In this document: piece after piece, positions 21,690 to 33,869 of the stretch
How positions within the stretch are numbered: position 1 is the stretch's first letter
How the letters are laid out: the number at the start of each line of letters is the position of its first letter
Assembly (NCBI RefSeq): GCF_018812025.1
Contig: NC_063063.1
Span: 4,246,672-4,310,671 of the forward strand
DNA from: Megalobrama amblycephala
Taxonomy: Eukaryota > Chordata > Actinopteri > Cypriniformes > Xenocyprididae
Length of the DNA stretch: 64,000 nt
Reading direction: 5' to 3'
The notes under the pieces: model-generated
What the model saw: the letters and a program-made list of their open reading frames with translations, nothing else
Databases searched by the model: none
Told to the model about the DNA's origin: nothing
Made by a program: the position numbers and the translations under genes

Positions 21690-22145
21690 TATGCAAATAT
21701 TCAAACACAGCCTAAACGTTACATTTATTTGTTGTCTATAAACTGAACGAAATAGAACAGAATAGTCGATAACTCCGGAGTGTTTGCGATCTAAAGTAAA
21801 ATTTACCAGTATTCTAGCTATTTCTTTTAAGTATGCAGATCAAAACGTTAAAACGTCTTCTGGTCAGGTAAATGACAAATATTTCAACATAATGCCAAAA
21901 GTTATAAGCCATAGTGAAGAAAAAAATATTTGAGTGATGGTTGACATTTTAGCACACGAACAGACAGGAACAGACCACAGACAGCGACTCCACTATTAAT
22001 GTTTAACGTTAGTCCATTTTTGGGAAACTAACATAAACGTTTGTAACCTCGCACACAGGAACAACTTAAGTGCTATCCATCGAGAAACACGGTATTGTTT
22101 ACCTTGTTTATTACTACAGAAGCTGTTCTTTAGTGTAGTATGTCA
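21690..22145. other. Intergenic AT-rich stretch
   Basis: No gene, RNA or repeat signature that I can support. Confidence 0.4.
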
Positions 22146-22563
22146 CATTACAGATCAAAAGCTTGGGGTCAGTAAGATTATTTTTTTTAATGAATAAATG
22201 CATGAATTTATACGTACAGTACATTAATAAATACTTTAATCCAAGGAAGTACACATCAAATATGACAGTTAAGATATGTAATCCACGTAAATATGAAGCA
22301 GCACAGCTGTTTTCAAAATTGATAATAATCAGAACTGTTTCTTGAGCATCAAATCATCATAAAATTAATTCTGAAGGATCATGTGACACTGAAGACTGGA
22401 GTAATGATGCTGAAAATTCAGCTTTGATCACAGGAATAAATTTCAAATTGTATTACTAGATTTTAAATTATAATAATTTAAATAGTACTGTTTATATTGT
22501 ATTTTTGTGAATTCTTTCAAAAACATAAAAATCTTACAGACCCAAACTTCTGAATGGTAGTGT
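22146..22563. repeat. Interspersed repeat family A, full copy
   Basis: Inverted ends CAAAAGCTTGGGGTCAGTAA and TTACAGACCCAAACTTCTG; central GGATCATGTGACACTGAAGA, shared with three other copies in the window. Confidence 0.75.
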
Positions 22564-22639
22564 ATGTTATGCATGTAAATCTTTGCTAGAAATAAAACAA
22601 TTGTTCTTATATTGATATTCTTTTATTTCTTTACTCAAC

Positions 22640-23095
22640 AGGCTATTTTCTTACTCATAGCTTTCAGTCAGGCGACTGGAGCAGAGACCTGGAGGGCAAA
22701 ACATCCACAGAACTGGAGGACAGGCCTGTCAATTTTCCATCTGTTTCAAACAACAAATATTACATTGCGTCTCAAAAAAAGGTAAACTAAATATGAGTGT
22801 AAAATGCACGTTGTGGGCACTTGTGATCCATATACAGCACCTGCAGCAGTATTTCAATTCACTTCAGGTACCTTAAAGTAATAAAACAGTGGGATTAAAA
22901 AATCAGCAGATGAGCCCAGAATATGAACGGCACACACTAACTGGGCAAGCAGATGAGCCTAGAACATAAATGCAATGCCTAATGACAAACTGTGCGTACT
23001 CTGTGTTCTAGGCTCATCTGCTTGCCTGCCTGTATGCATCATCAATACTGAATTTGGCCTGGTTTTACCCTCCAGGTGGGTGTTCCTATAAAAAA
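22640..23095. repeat. Continuous copy of the dispersed repeat split at 690-2585
   Basis: GGCAAAACATCCACAGAACT, GGCTCATCTGCTTGCC (near 23009) and ACTGAATTTGG follow the same order as the fragments in gene A intron 11/12 but without the insertions. Confidence 0.6.
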
Positions 23096-23219
23096 TAGCA
23101 ATGAAGGTAAGCATACACTATTTTAAGTATTTTCTTTTAAACAATCGAATTGGTCTTTTTAATAAATCTATTAAATTGAATACAATTAAAGATTAAGTAA
23201 CAATAAAAAAGTAAATAAT

Positions 23220-23900
23220 ACACTGTAAAAAAAAATCCTGTAAAAAAACGGTAAAAAGTCTGGCAGCAGAGTTTCCAGACGGATTCCGTTAAATTACAGC
23301 AAATAACCATTTCACAAAATTACATACAAAAACTGTAAAAATACAGAACAGACTTTACAGTCAAAATTTATTAAATTACAGTATATTACTGTTGATAATA
23401 ATTTATTAAACCATGAAAAAACTGATAAATGATGTCAGATTACATAGAAAATTACTAACTTTCAGGTTAATCTCTGCAAATTGAAAGTTTTTAATGAGTT
23501 ATTTTATCAAGCTGCTCTTTCCATCTACAGTTATTTACTTTTAAAATATAGATTTTCCATGTACAATAACTAAGAAATTATTTATAAAAATGCACTTAGC
23601 ACATAAATTCAAAAACAAATGTTTGCATTTTACAGTATTAATCTTTATTTTTACAGAACCACTCACAACTACAATCAATCTATAAATTAATTACTTAGAA
23701 ATGCATAAAATTAAAAAACAATTTCTGTTAAATTAACAAAATATAGTACCAAATACATTTAATCAAAGGAACATGCACATGTACGGTATTAGTCAATCTT
23801 AGTATATAGAACATCTACATTAAAAGACAATTTCTGTATACTTTTATACTGTAATATTGCTGTTATTTTATACATATGATTACATTTTATCCAAAGTGAC
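23220..23900. repeat. AT-rich CTGTAAAA-type repeat
   Basis: Repeated ACTGTAAAAA, ACAGTATATTACTG and TTACAGT words over several hundred bases; a common low-complexity fish repeat. No gene. Confidence 0.5.
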
Positions 23901-23915
23901 TACAAGGACTACAAC

Positions 23916-24394
23916 CCAGGTGAAAAAAAGTACATTTCTATAATATACTTAAAGTGCTCTATTTTAGTGCACTAATTTTGTACTTAATATACTAAAAATT
24001 TATCTTTAGTACTTCTTAAGATCATCTTAAGAACATACTCAACTGTGCTATTTTGAGACACCATGAAATATGAACTAAAATGTGCATTTAATATACTATC
24101 TCTGTATTTAAAAAAATGTATTTAGATACCACTTATAGTACATTTGAATCCATAGTGTACCACAAGTGGTAATTAAATATATTTTTTAAATACAGAGATA
24201 GTATATTAAAAGCACATTTTAGTTCATATTTCATGCTGTCTCAAAATAGCACAGTTGAGTACACTGAGATGTTCTCAAGATTATCTTAAGAATTACTAAA
24301 GAAGAATTTTTTGTATATTAAGTACAAAATTAGTGCACGAAAATAGAGCACTTTAAGTACATTATAGAAATGTACTTTTTTTTTTCCACCTGGG
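23916..24394. repeat. Large palindromic foldback element
   Basis: CCAGGTGAAAAAAAGTACAT at the left mirrors the right end ACTTTTTTTTTCCACCTGG. Arms of about 200 bp pair closely (for example GTGCTCTATTTTAGTGCACT with AGTGCACGAAAATAGAGCAC) around a centre near 24155. Confidence 0.85.
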
Positions 24395-24519
24395 AATGGA
24401 TGCAACAATAAGTACAATGACAATTTCCAGTTAGTCTAGGACAATTGTTCACAAACAAAAAAATGCATCTTTAGCAGTCTCTTGAAAATGGTTTGAGTTA
24501 GTCAGGTTATTCCACCAGC

Positions 24520-25000
24520 ATGGGACAGTCCAGGTAAAGGTCAGTTAAAGTGAGTTTGTGCCCCTTTGGGATGGCACCACAAGATGATGTTCACTTTCAG
24601 AGCGCAAGCTTCTGGAGGGCGTATAGGTACAGGCTTGCAGAGCCAGTTGTTGTTCTGTTGTGTAGCATTTTCCGATAGGAATGGCCTGGTCTTCCCAATG
24701 TTGTACTGGGCAAATCTTCAAGATCAGGCAGTTCCAGCACTGTAGTCTGTGAAGTTTAACTGATTGATTATAACACAAAGGATGGGTGGCTGAAACCACG
24801 AGAACTTCTGTCTTGGCAAGGTGGAGTTGAAGGTAAAGGTCATCCAGGTGAAAGTCGGAAATTTCCATCAAGCAGGCTGAGATGCGAGCAGCTACTGGTT
24901 GATCATCTGGCTGGAATGAAAAGTAGAGATGTGTGTCAGGATAGCAGTGATAGGAAAAGCCATGTTTCTGAATGATTCTAGTTACAATTACAACAAAAAA
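24520..25000 (-). pseudogene. L2-type LINE reverse transcriptase fragment
   Basis: A minus-strand open frame carries GFSYHCYPDTHLYFSFQPDD followed by VAARISACLMEISD and LHLAKTEVLVV, the region around the RT catalytic motif, where the usual YADD reads YPD-; further on SRSLRSESEHHLVVPSQRG is a LINE C-terminal motif. Much of the region between is missing. Truncated at both ends. Confidence 0.75.
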
Positions 25001-25164
25001 TACTGTACAGAACAGCAGCATGAAAAGATGTAAACAAAGAATTTGTTTTATAAGAATAGTACACTTTCCAAACCTGGACTGCAATGCTGCTGTAGATCTC
25101 CAGTCTTTCCACATGACCTGAAATCATAAAGAAATAAAAATTAGTTGGCTATTACATTAATTAA

Positions 25165-26101
25165 AAAATGCTTAACCCCAACTGCTTAGTCACCCGCAGG
25201 GGCTCTGACCAGTATGAATGCAGCTTATTTTGGCGGTGGAGGTGTTTGACCCTGACCCAAACCCCTGGAGAAAGTGAGGGGGTTTTCACCCTGTGCGTGG
25301 CATCAAACCTCTGGAGCCCTGGGCTCCCACATGCCGGAGCTAGCTCAGCTCTCAAGCAGTCCAGTGGTTGTTTTAGTTCACGCCCAATCATGAGCAATGC
25401 AGGTGACACTCCCGTGGTGGAGTGCTTGGATGCCCGGATGGTTAGGAGACTTTGGTTGAGCGCGTCGCTGAAGATTTTCCCTTCCTCCAGACAGGCTCAG
25501 TTTTATTCAGTCTTTCCACCACCACTCAGGAGGCAGCAAGCGCAGTTACGTACCATCTCCTCAACATCAGGGTCTATGTTGGGCCACCACACTGTGTCAC
25601 GGCAGCGCTGCTTCACCTTGACCACCCTCAGGTGTCCCTTATGCACCATGTGTAGTACTCTGGACCTGAGAATCTCCGGAACGACCGCACGGTGGCCACA
25701 GGCCAGACACACCGCCCCCAGCAGGAGAGCTCGTTACGGAAACGGTAATAGGGGAGCAGCCTGTCATCCACTTTGGCAGGCCAGCCATCCTGGACATAGG
25801 TACAGAGTGTCGTGAGGGCCTCATCAGCAGCCGAGGCCTGCTGTAGCTCCACCAGAATGACTACTGAACTGAGGGGCCTGTGCAGGATGTGGACCCAGTC
25901 TTTGTCGCTCTCTGTGTCTGCTGTCACCCCGCCCGTCTCCTTCGTCACCGACACCACTCTAGACAGGAGGTCAGCCACCGTGTTGGCCCGCCCAGGCAAA
26001 AACTCCAGGCTGAAGTTGTACCAGTTAAGCCTGTCAGCCCACCTCATAAGTCTCATGGGCCTGTGCCCCGAGACTTGAGTTGCCAGCAGTGCCGTCAGCA
26101 C
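25165..26101 (-). pseudogene. Gypsy RNase H end and integrase remnant
   Basis: DRLNWYNFSLEFLPGRANTV and ADLLSR are the RNase H end. The integrase HHCC zinc region (HMVHKGHL ... CACC) lies at about 25530-25660, in a shifted frame. The catalytic core is absent: after GGGKTE the sequence jumps to the integrase C-terminal part (GVSPALLMIGRELKQPL, WVRVKHLHRQNKL) at 25165-25409. Confidence 0.75.
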
Positions 26102-26141
26102 TTGGTGCTCTGTGCGGATGGTGAAAGGCCTCCCGTATAGG

Positions 26142-27038
26142 TAAACATGTCAGCGTTCACATGCCCACAGGCAGGCCAGGGCCTCCCTCTCCCCTACTGA
26201 ATACTTCTGCTCTGCAGGGGTAAGTGCCCGTGAGGCGAAAGCCACTGGGCGTTCCACCCCCTCCTGAGTCTAGGAGAGCACAGCACCTAGCGCCACCCCG
26301 GAGGCGTCGCAGGTGACCATGGTGGGCGCGGTCAAGCTGAAATGGGTCAGTGTGGGTGGGGATGTGAGCTGCTGTTTGATGATGCGCACGGCTTTGTGGC
26401 AGGCTGGGGTCCAGTCCCACGGAACATCCTTCCTGAGCAGCCGGTACAGGGGGGCCGTTGAGTCAGAGTAATGTGGCATGAATCTGAGGTAGGCGACCAT
26501 CCCCAGGAAGGATGACAGCTGGGATGGTGACTGTGGGTCTGGCAGGGAAAGAACAGCCTCAGTATGGGACACAATCGGGGCGATGCCCTCCTTCGAGAGT
26601 CTGAAGCCCAGGAACTTGACCTCCTCAACCCCAAACATGCATTTCTCAGAGTTCAGTGTGACACCATGCTGTTCGAAACACTGAAAAACCTGCTCCAGGC
26701 GATCATCATGCAGTGCGGTGGAGGGCGCATGCACCACCACATCATCCAGATAGATGGAGACACCCTGGATACAGTCCGCCCCCCTTTTTCTTAGCTATTA
26801 CCAGGTTAGACACCCACGGTGATGCGTCAACAGGCTCTATGACGTCCACCTCCACCAGATGATGAAGCTCGGCCTCCACCGCGTCACAGAGAGCCAGGCG
26901 AATGTGCCGAAGGGGCTGGATAATAGGGCAGACCGACAGGTCAACCGTAGGCTGATTTACAAATCCAGTCATACGGCCCAGCACGTTGAATAGTTGTGGG
27001 TAGCGGTCAGGCCAGGAGGGGCAGGCCCCTAGCATCAC
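26142..27038 (-). pseudogene. Gypsy reverse transcriptase and RNase H remnant
   Basis: The RT finger region ends at AKKKGGG (26785-26800) and the sequence runs straight into the VSIYLDDVVVHAP catalytic block near 26745, so about 100 codons of the RT palm are missing and the frame changes. The thumb/connection (FLGFRLSKEGI, PSQLSSFLGM) and RNase H start (VTCDASGVALGAVLS) follow, ended by a stop near 26272. Confidence 0.8.
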
Positions 27039-28110
27039 TCACAGTAAATCCAGGGCAAGGAACAAGTCTAGGCCCATAATGTTAGCTCCCTTCTGGGTGA
27101 TGCAGAACTTAGTGGCAGGCGCACATTGTTGATCATATCTGACGGGGAGGTGGGCAACACCCAGAGTGGAGATGGGAAAATGGCCATAGCCTAACAGGGG
27201 TTTAGCTGCTGCTTCCAGAGGCACTTGACTGAAGAAGCGGTCATATGTGCATTTGTTCAGGATTGACACTTTAGCCCCTGTGTCCACGAGGAGTGGAATG
27301 AGAGCTGTGCCCACACGACTTGTGCAGAGCTTGAATGAAGGCTGTGAGGTCTGTACAGTGTTTATGGAGCGACAGCAGCATGCAAAATAGTTCAACTTAT
27401 TGCAGTTACGACAACGTTTTCCCTGGGCAGGGCATGACTGATCTCTGGTTGCATGTTTAGGAGAGCCACAGTTGCTACAGCTCTTGTGCCCACTCTCCCT
27501 GGGCCCCCTGTCCACTCTCTGTACATCCAAACTGTCACTCACCCTGTCAGCTGCCTCTGCAGTCGCTGTGTGCTGAACTAACGGTGGTAATGCCGTCACA
27601 GGCTTGTGCACAGCGCAAACGAACTTGCGTGCCTCCGCTAGAGCAGTTTCTAACAGCTTTCCAATTACTAAAGCGTCCGCCAGTGTCGTGGAGTCTGGCT
27701 CTAGTAAAAGTCTCTCCCTTAGTTGGTTACATGACGTTTTTTCAATTAACTGGTCAACAATAAGTCCATCCTCCAAAACCCCAAAATCACAAAGTCTTGC
27801 CAGCTCACACATAGTGATACATAGTGGGCAACGAAACTCAAAAAATGCATCCGCTGGCTTCTTCCGCAGCTGAAGTGAGCCTTTAAAGTGGCCGTGGCTG
27901 TGACGTACTTATCATCCGATAAGGTGAGCGTGGGGAAGATTCGCTGGCCCTCCTGCCCGAGACAATGGCGCAGAAGCACGCACTTCCTCGCCTCCGCTAG
28001 GTCCGAGTGTCCCAAAGCCAGCAAATAATCCTCAAACGATGTCAGCCAGCAATCCCATGGAACAGTTGGATCACCAGGAACAGGTAGAAAAGGAGGCGGT
28101 GGTTGGAAGA
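27039..28110 (-). pseudogene. Gypsy gag, CCHC knuckle and protease remnant
   Basis: The gag-like start (ATG near 28121) is followed by a stop two codons later, and the frame shifts near 27810. The downstream frame of 257 codons has CSNCGSPKHATRDQSC and a second CRNCNK knuckle, then LVDTGAKVSIL, the aspartic protease active site, and ends GLDLFLALDLL. Confidence 0.8.
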
Positions 28111-28597
28111 CGAGTTAAGACATCCTAGTTCACCAAATGTTGTCTTTGTGTAGGACTCAATAACCACACCGTGTAGCTTTGTTCATATCACGTTTATCAT
28201 ACCACTGCCATTAGAGAGTTAGTTCACCCAAAAATGAAAATAATGTAGCTTATTACTCACCCTCATGTCGTTCTCCAACCCTAAGACCTTCGTTAATCTT
28301 CAGAACACTTCTATCTTATTATAAAGTGAAGAGAATACTTTTTGTGCGCAAAAAAAAAAAAAAAAAAAAAAAGACTTTTCAACAATATCTAGTGAAGGGC
28401 CGATTTTAAAACAGTGCTTCATGAAGCTTCTGAGCTTTATGAATCTTTTGTTTCGAATTAGTGATTCGGATCTCCAATCAATTGCTACAAAAAGGGGGAA
28501 TTTTTATCCAACCAGCCTCCCACTGAAGGCAGCCATCAGCTTACATTCCGGAGAAGGGAAAACACAGCTGCCTACATCCAAAAGGATTAGAAATAAT

Positions 28598-29338
28598 ATG
28601 CCTCCTCTGGTTGAAGAATCTACCTGCTGCACAAACTGCCACAGACTTCTACAAAGGATTGCAGTTCTTGAAACAAAGTTACTTGCGGGACTACCAAACC
28701 AGAAGGAACACATAACAGAGCTTCATCATGGACGTCCTCAGCACACAGTCGGTGAGTCCCATGAATCTAATGCCCCTAAACAGACAGTACTGAGTGCCGA
28801 AATTGATCAACATATTAATCGATGGCACACACAGGGAGCGAGACCCAAAGGCACTCGAGACATCAGATTGTCACGAGTATCACATATTAATGCAGTAGCA
28901 TCCTCTACCCCAAACACTAGCTCCGTACCACCACCAATACATCTGGAGAACAGATTTGAAGTGTTAATGAATGTGTGTGAGGAATCTCCAGACATGATGA
29001 ATGTGGGTGAGGAATCCCCAAACATGATCGGACACAGATCAAATCAGCCAGCAGCTAACACCGATGCTAACTGCCGCTCAAGGTTGAACAGTCAGCGGCA
29101 CTCAGCTCAGAGAGCAGCCGAGCCCAGGACTCTGATAGTGGGTGACTCTATTATCAGAAACATTAACAGCAGGGATACAACTACATGCTGCCTTCCACAA
29201 GCAACAGTTTCTGATGTAAACAGGGAACTTAAGAGCATTCTGATGAAATATAAGACTGCAAATCGACTAATCATTCATGTGGGGAAGAATGATATTTGGA
29301 AGGAGCAGTCAGAACTCCTTAAGAGGGATTTCAATTAA
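28598..29338 (+). pseudogene. L2 LINE ORF1, SGNH-esterase-like, 5' part
   Basis: The likely start is ATG at 28598 (MPPLVEEST); the frame is also open back to 28421, but that part is MITE sequence. CCTNCHRLLQRI and a leucine-rich stretch precede PRTLIVGDSIIRNI (SGNH block I, GDS) and IIHVGKNDIW (block III, G-ND). A stop at 29336-29338 interrupts the domain; the same frame continues for about 60 more codons (FISGPLPARG). Confidence 0.8.
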
Positions 29339-29480
29339 CTTTTTGAAATGCTTAAAAGACTAAAAGTTCAGTCGTTCATCAGTGGACCACTCCCAGCAAG
29401 AGGAACAAATAGATTTACATGGTTGCTTGGGCTTAACACATGGCTGCAAAAAACCTGCAACTTAAAAGGACTGAATTTCA

Positions 29481-30203
29481 TTGACAACTTCAATCTGTTG
29501 TCAGAGACAACTGTTCACTCATGATGCCCTGCACCCAAACAAACTGGGCTCAAGAGTGCTAAAGGACAATATCTACTTCTGCCTCCATCATCCTTCAGCA
29601 GTGTGTGCAAATCCACTCAACCTAAATGGCACAAACACACCTGGACAGAGTACAACTGACCACAGGACTTCATTTCAGCAGCTGAATGGACATGCGGCTG
29701 ACACATCCCACAAAGACAATGATAACACCACGCAGCCACAACAACCACTGCTCACGGACACAATCCTGACTGAGCCCTGCCCACAGAGCTCACCGAGAGA
29801 CAGTGATGTGTTAGAACTTCTCCAAGATTCAGCACCCAAGGACGACTTTCGGGAGAACAGCCAGGGAAGCCAGGACAACATATTACAGCTTCCGGTAACA
29901 CCAGAGCAACAGCCCCTCTCACCGGACACGTTATCCCTCTCTCCAGCATCCCCTCTTCTGTGCTTCTCAGAGAAAATGGAGGAACTGGTGTATGCTGGAA
30001 CCAAACTCTCCCACTCTTTTGCTGCGAGCCCCCAGATATCAACAAAAAAGCGTCAAGCCCAGAAACCACCAAAGCCTGTGGGCCCAGCTCGCCCTCCCCC
30101 TCCTCCTGCGAGGGCTCTTTGGCCCCTGCCACAACGCCAGGGCACTTACCCTCCTCCATCTGTTCTAGGTGAACCAAAAACAACCGATAACAGCTCTCAG
30201 TGA
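29481..30203 (+). pseudogene. L2 LINE ORF1, 3' part
   Basis: After a frameshift near 29520 the frame holds HDALHPNKLGS, the DxxH block V of an SGNH hydrolase, then a long Pro/Ser/Gln-rich tail (PARPPPPPARALWPLP) with no recognised domain. Ends about 70 nt before the ORF2 frame. Confidence 0.75.
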
Positions 30204-30272
30204 TCTGTGTCGGGTCCCCGCTATGATAACCGTGACTTTATCAAATGTTTACAGAACAAGTGAGAACCCAGT

Positions 30273-31592
30273 GTGCCTGTAGCTTTCTCTTTTTCTGTTT
30301 TATTACGTTATAGAAAGCCTAAGGCCTTCTCAAACCGTTTGGCAAACCCATTTAATCTGCTACCTATTACACGTCAAACTAAGATTACTGTAGAAACAGA
30401 AAGTAAAACTGTTAAGTTAGCACTTTTAAACATCCGCTCACTTAAAAATAAATCACTTCTAGTCAATGACTTAATAACCACAAACAACCTATATTTTATT
30501 CTTCTAAATGAAACATGGCTTGAAGACAGCTGCAGTGCAACAATCCTGAATGAAACAGCCCCTCCTAACTTTACTTTTATGAGTGTCTGCAGAGCTGTTA
30601 GGAGAGGTGGAGGTGTTGCTGCTCTATTTAAAGATGTCTATCAATGCAAGCAAGTGTCATTGGGTTATTACTTGTCTTTCGAATACTTGGGTATTGTGTT
30701 AAAAGGTGCTCCTCGCATTCTACTTATAGTTATCTACAGGCCTCCAAAATACTCTCCAGCCTTTGTGGAGGACTTTACAGAACTGTTATCAGCAATTTCC
30801 TCTGAGTTTGACTGTTTTGCTATTACTGGGGACTTTAACATCCACATAGAAAATGCAGAATCCAAAATGGCAAAAGAAATCATAACTGTTTTGAACACTT
30901 TTGATCTGACTCAACATGTACATGGACCTACACACAATCGTGGACACACTATAGATTTAATTATTAGTAAGGGTCTAAACATTTCATCCATTGTCATTAA
31001 GGATGTAGCGCTATCTGATCATTTCTGTATTTTCTTTGATTTATTGATCTCTCCGACTGTTGAAGCTAGATCTATCTCGGTCAAAAAGCGATGCTTAAAT
31101 GAGAATACTAGTGCACTGTTTATGAAGGCTATATCTTTAACACCAAGCATATCTGCAGACTCTGTTGATTTTCTCCTTGATTCTTTTAACTCAAAAGTAC
31201 AGAATGTTATTGATAACATTGCTCCTGTGAAAGTCAGGAAGAAAAGTGGCAGACAAATAGCACCGTGGAGAAACTCAACAGCATTGCAAAATATGAAAAG
31301 ACAATGCAGAAAAGCTGAACGCATGTGGCGAAAGACAAAACTTGAAATCCATTATAACATCTATAAAGATATTATTCATGCTTTCAATGTGGAATTAGGC
31401 AAAGCTAGACAGACCTTCTTCTCAAATATTATAAACAGAAACTTAAACAACACCCGCAATATTTTTGCTACTGTAGAGAGACTAACAACCCCCCCCCCCC
31501 CCCTTGACAACTTTCAATCTGGTTTCCGACCGCATCACAGCACAGAGACCCCCCCCCCCCCCCCCCCCAGCGCTCATAAAGATAATAAATGA
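30273..31592 (+). pseudogene. L2 LINE ORF2, endonuclease part
   Basis: Apurinic-type (EEP) endonuclease motifs in order: LLNIRSLKNK, LNETWL, VIYRPP, ITGDFNIHI, HTIDLIIS and ALSDHF. The frame then enters a linker (GRQIAPW) and is broken by two poly-C runs (31489-31503 and 31549-31568). The fingers region of the RT that should lie between VERLTTP and DNFQSGF is missing. Confidence 0.85.
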
Positions 31593-32745
31593 TATTCGCC
31601 TAAACACAGATACAGGTAAATTATCAGTGTTGGTTCTACTCGACCTCAGTGCTGCGTTTGACACTGTCGATTACAACATTCTTCTTGAAAGGCTCAAAAA
31701 CTGGATTGGGCTTTCTGGGATGGTCCTTAAATGGTTCAGGTCATACTTAGAAGGGAGAGGTTATTATGCGAGTATCGGTGACCATAAGTCTGAGTGGAAA
31801 TCCATGACATGCGGAGTCCCTCAAGGTTCAATTCTTGCACCCCTCCTGTTCAACCTATATATGCTGCCACTGAGCCAAATAATGAGAAAGAACCAAATTG
31901 CATATCACAGCTATGCAGATGACACCCAGATTTACCTAGCCCTATCACCTAACGACTACAGCCCCATTGACTCCCTGTGCCAATGCATTGATGAAATTAA
32001 ATTGGATGTGCCTAAACTTCCTTCAGTTAAACAAAGACAAAACTGAAATCATTGCGTTTGTAAACAAAGATGAAGTTCTCAAAAGTGAACATGTACCTTC
32101 ACTCTAGGGGTCAAACAACTAAAAATCAAGTCAGGAATCTTGGTGTGATTTTGGAGTCAGACCTGAGTTTCAGTAGCCATGTAAAGACAATAACTAAATC
32201 AGCATATTATCATCTCAAAAATATTGCAAGAATTAGATGCTTTGTCTCCAGTCAAGACTTAGAGAAACTTGTTCATGCTTTCATCACCAGCTGGGTGGAT
32301 TATTGTAATGGGCTCCTCACTGGTCTTCCCAAAAAGACCATAAGACAGCTGCAGCTTGTACAGAACGCTGCTGCCAGGATTCTGAGCAGAACCAGAAAAA
32401 CATGAACACATCACACCAGTCCTCAGGTCCTTGCACTGGCTTCCAGTTGCATTTAGAATTGATTTTAAAGTACTGTTACTTGTTTATAAATCACTCAATG
32501 GCCTAGGACCTCAATACATTGCAGATATGCTCATAGAATATAAACCTAACAGATCACACAGATCATCAGGATCAAGTCATTTAGAAATACCAAGGGTTCA
32601 CTCAAAGCAAGGAGAGTCTGCTTTTAGCTGTTACGGCAGCCGCAGCTGGAACCAGCTTCCAGAAGAGATCAGGTGTGCTCCAACAGTAGCCACATTCAAA
32701 TCCAGACTCAAAACACATCTTTTTATCTATGCATTTGCTGATTGA
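31504..32745 (+). pseudogene. L2 LINE ORF2, reverse transcriptase and C-terminal part
   Basis: RT motifs: FQSGFRPHHSTET, LLDLSAAFDTVDYNIL (motif A), TCGVPQGSILAPLLF (motif B), YHSYADDTQIYL (motif C, catalytic YADD intact). After frame changes near 32030 and 32400 the C-terminal region continues (WVDYCNGLLTGLP, QNAAARILSRT, LHWLPVAFRI, SWNQLPEEIR), ending near 32745. Confidence 0.88.
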
Positions 32746-33258
32746 GCACTCTGCTATGTCCGAACTGTTTGCACTTTATTTTATACGTATTATCTTTTTA
32801 TTCTTTTAATTCCTTTTCCTGTTTTTATTTCATTTTTAATGTATTTTATATATTTTATGTAACATCTTGTTATTCAGACTTTTAATGCATTTTAAATATT
32901 GCTGTCTGGTTGAAAGAGCTGGGAGAATTAGGAAGAAAGTGATTAGGTTAAAATTTGGTAAATTTGGATAAGGGGACAAACCATGGGGAAATTTGAGCTG
33001 TAATGCATGGTTAAGATATCTCTGGATTACAGTCAGGACACTTTCCAAAGGGGGAATTTGAACTGCGTTGCATAGATAAGATATCTCCGGAAGGGGGATT
33101 AGGGCTGTGTGGTGCAGTTGGAGGTGTCTTGGCAAAAGGGGAGATTGAAACTTTGTTTATCAGTTTGAAGTGCCTTAACAGGTAGCAGTCCTGTTGTGTG
33201 AGGAAGATCCATTCAGTTCCGCTCTGATGGATAGATCCATTTAGATCCACTCTGACGG

Positions 33259-33292
<34 letters not shown>
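33259..33292. repeat. (CAA)n microsatellite in the LINE 3' region
   Basis: About eleven ACA/CAA units in the L2 3' untranslated region. Confidence 0.9.
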
Positions 33293-33869
33293 AAAACTCC
33301 CTAAGACTTCCTAGCTCTTCCATCCAGATAGCAAAATTCTCTGTTTTTACTGTTATTTCTATTCCTTATGTTCTATTTTTATTATTCTCCTTTATGTAAA
33401 GCACTTTGAATTACCATTGTGTATGAAATGTGCTATACAAATAAATTGCCTTGCCTTGCATTGCCTTAAACTGCTGAAATCACGTGACTTTGGAGCTCCA
33501 ATTCACTGATTCGATTTGAAGCTCTGAAGCAGTGTTTTGAAATCGGCCCATATAGATATTGTTGAAAAGGCGTTATTTTGTTTTTTGGCACACAAATGTA
33601 TTCTTGTCACTTTATAATATTAAGATAGAACCACTGAACTCACATGAACTGTTTCAAATATGTTTTTAGAACCTTTGTGGACCTTGAGAGTTTGAATGGC
33701 TTTGCTCTCAATGCAGGCCTCACTGAGCCATCGGATTTCATCAACAGTATCTTAATTTGTGTTCCGAAGATGAACGAATGTGTCTTATGGGTGTAGAACG
33801 ACATGAGGGTGAGTAATTGATGTTATTTTCATCTTTGGGTGAACTAAAACTTTAAGGCACTTCAAGGGT

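Larger units (their letters stand above)
25165..28140 (-). mobile_element. Decayed Ty3/gypsy-type LTR retrotransposon
   Basis: Gag-like region, CCHC knuckle, aspartic protease, reverse transcriptase, RNase H and integrase pieces follow in gypsy order on the minus strand. RT and integrase both carry internal deletions and several frames are broken. No complete LTR is visible: the left end stops in the integrase tail, and about 70 nt between the gag start and the MITE at 28213 may be the last of the 5' LTR. Not capable of transposition on its own. Confidence 0.85.
28482..33468 (+). mobile_element. L2-clade LINE retrotransposon, decayed
   Basis: ORF1 carries an SGNH-esterase-like domain; ORF2 carries an endonuclease and a reverse transcriptase. 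The 3' end is the short repeat TTGCCTTGCCTTGCATTGCC after AATAAA, typical of fish L2 elements. Frame breaks lie near 29336, 29520, 31489-31568, 32030 and 32400, so it is inactive. It inserted within the MITE at 28213-33859. Confidence 0.9.
28213..33859. repeat. GTTAGTTCACCC MITE split by an L2 LINE
   Basis: Left half 28213-28481 and right half 33469-33859 are inverted (GTTAGTTCACCCAAAAATG; TCATCTTTGGGTGAACTAA) and meet at GATTCGGATC / CTGAAATCACGTGACTTTGG, as in the related copy at 48338-49020. A poly-A run of 22-24 nt lies near 28350. Confidence 0.85.

Noticed and set aside
24545..25114. 189-codon minus-strand frame as a host gene
   Set aside because: Internal pieces match LINE RT and LINE C-terminal motifs with missing parts; it is a LINE fragment.
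25168..27873. Plus-strand frames over 25-28 kb
   Set aside because: Antisense shadows of the gypsy pol region; the minus strand carries the recognisable motifs.
28421..28597. N-terminal extension of the L2 ORF1
   Set aside because: The first part is MITE sequence outside the LINE; the methionine at 28598 is the likelier start.
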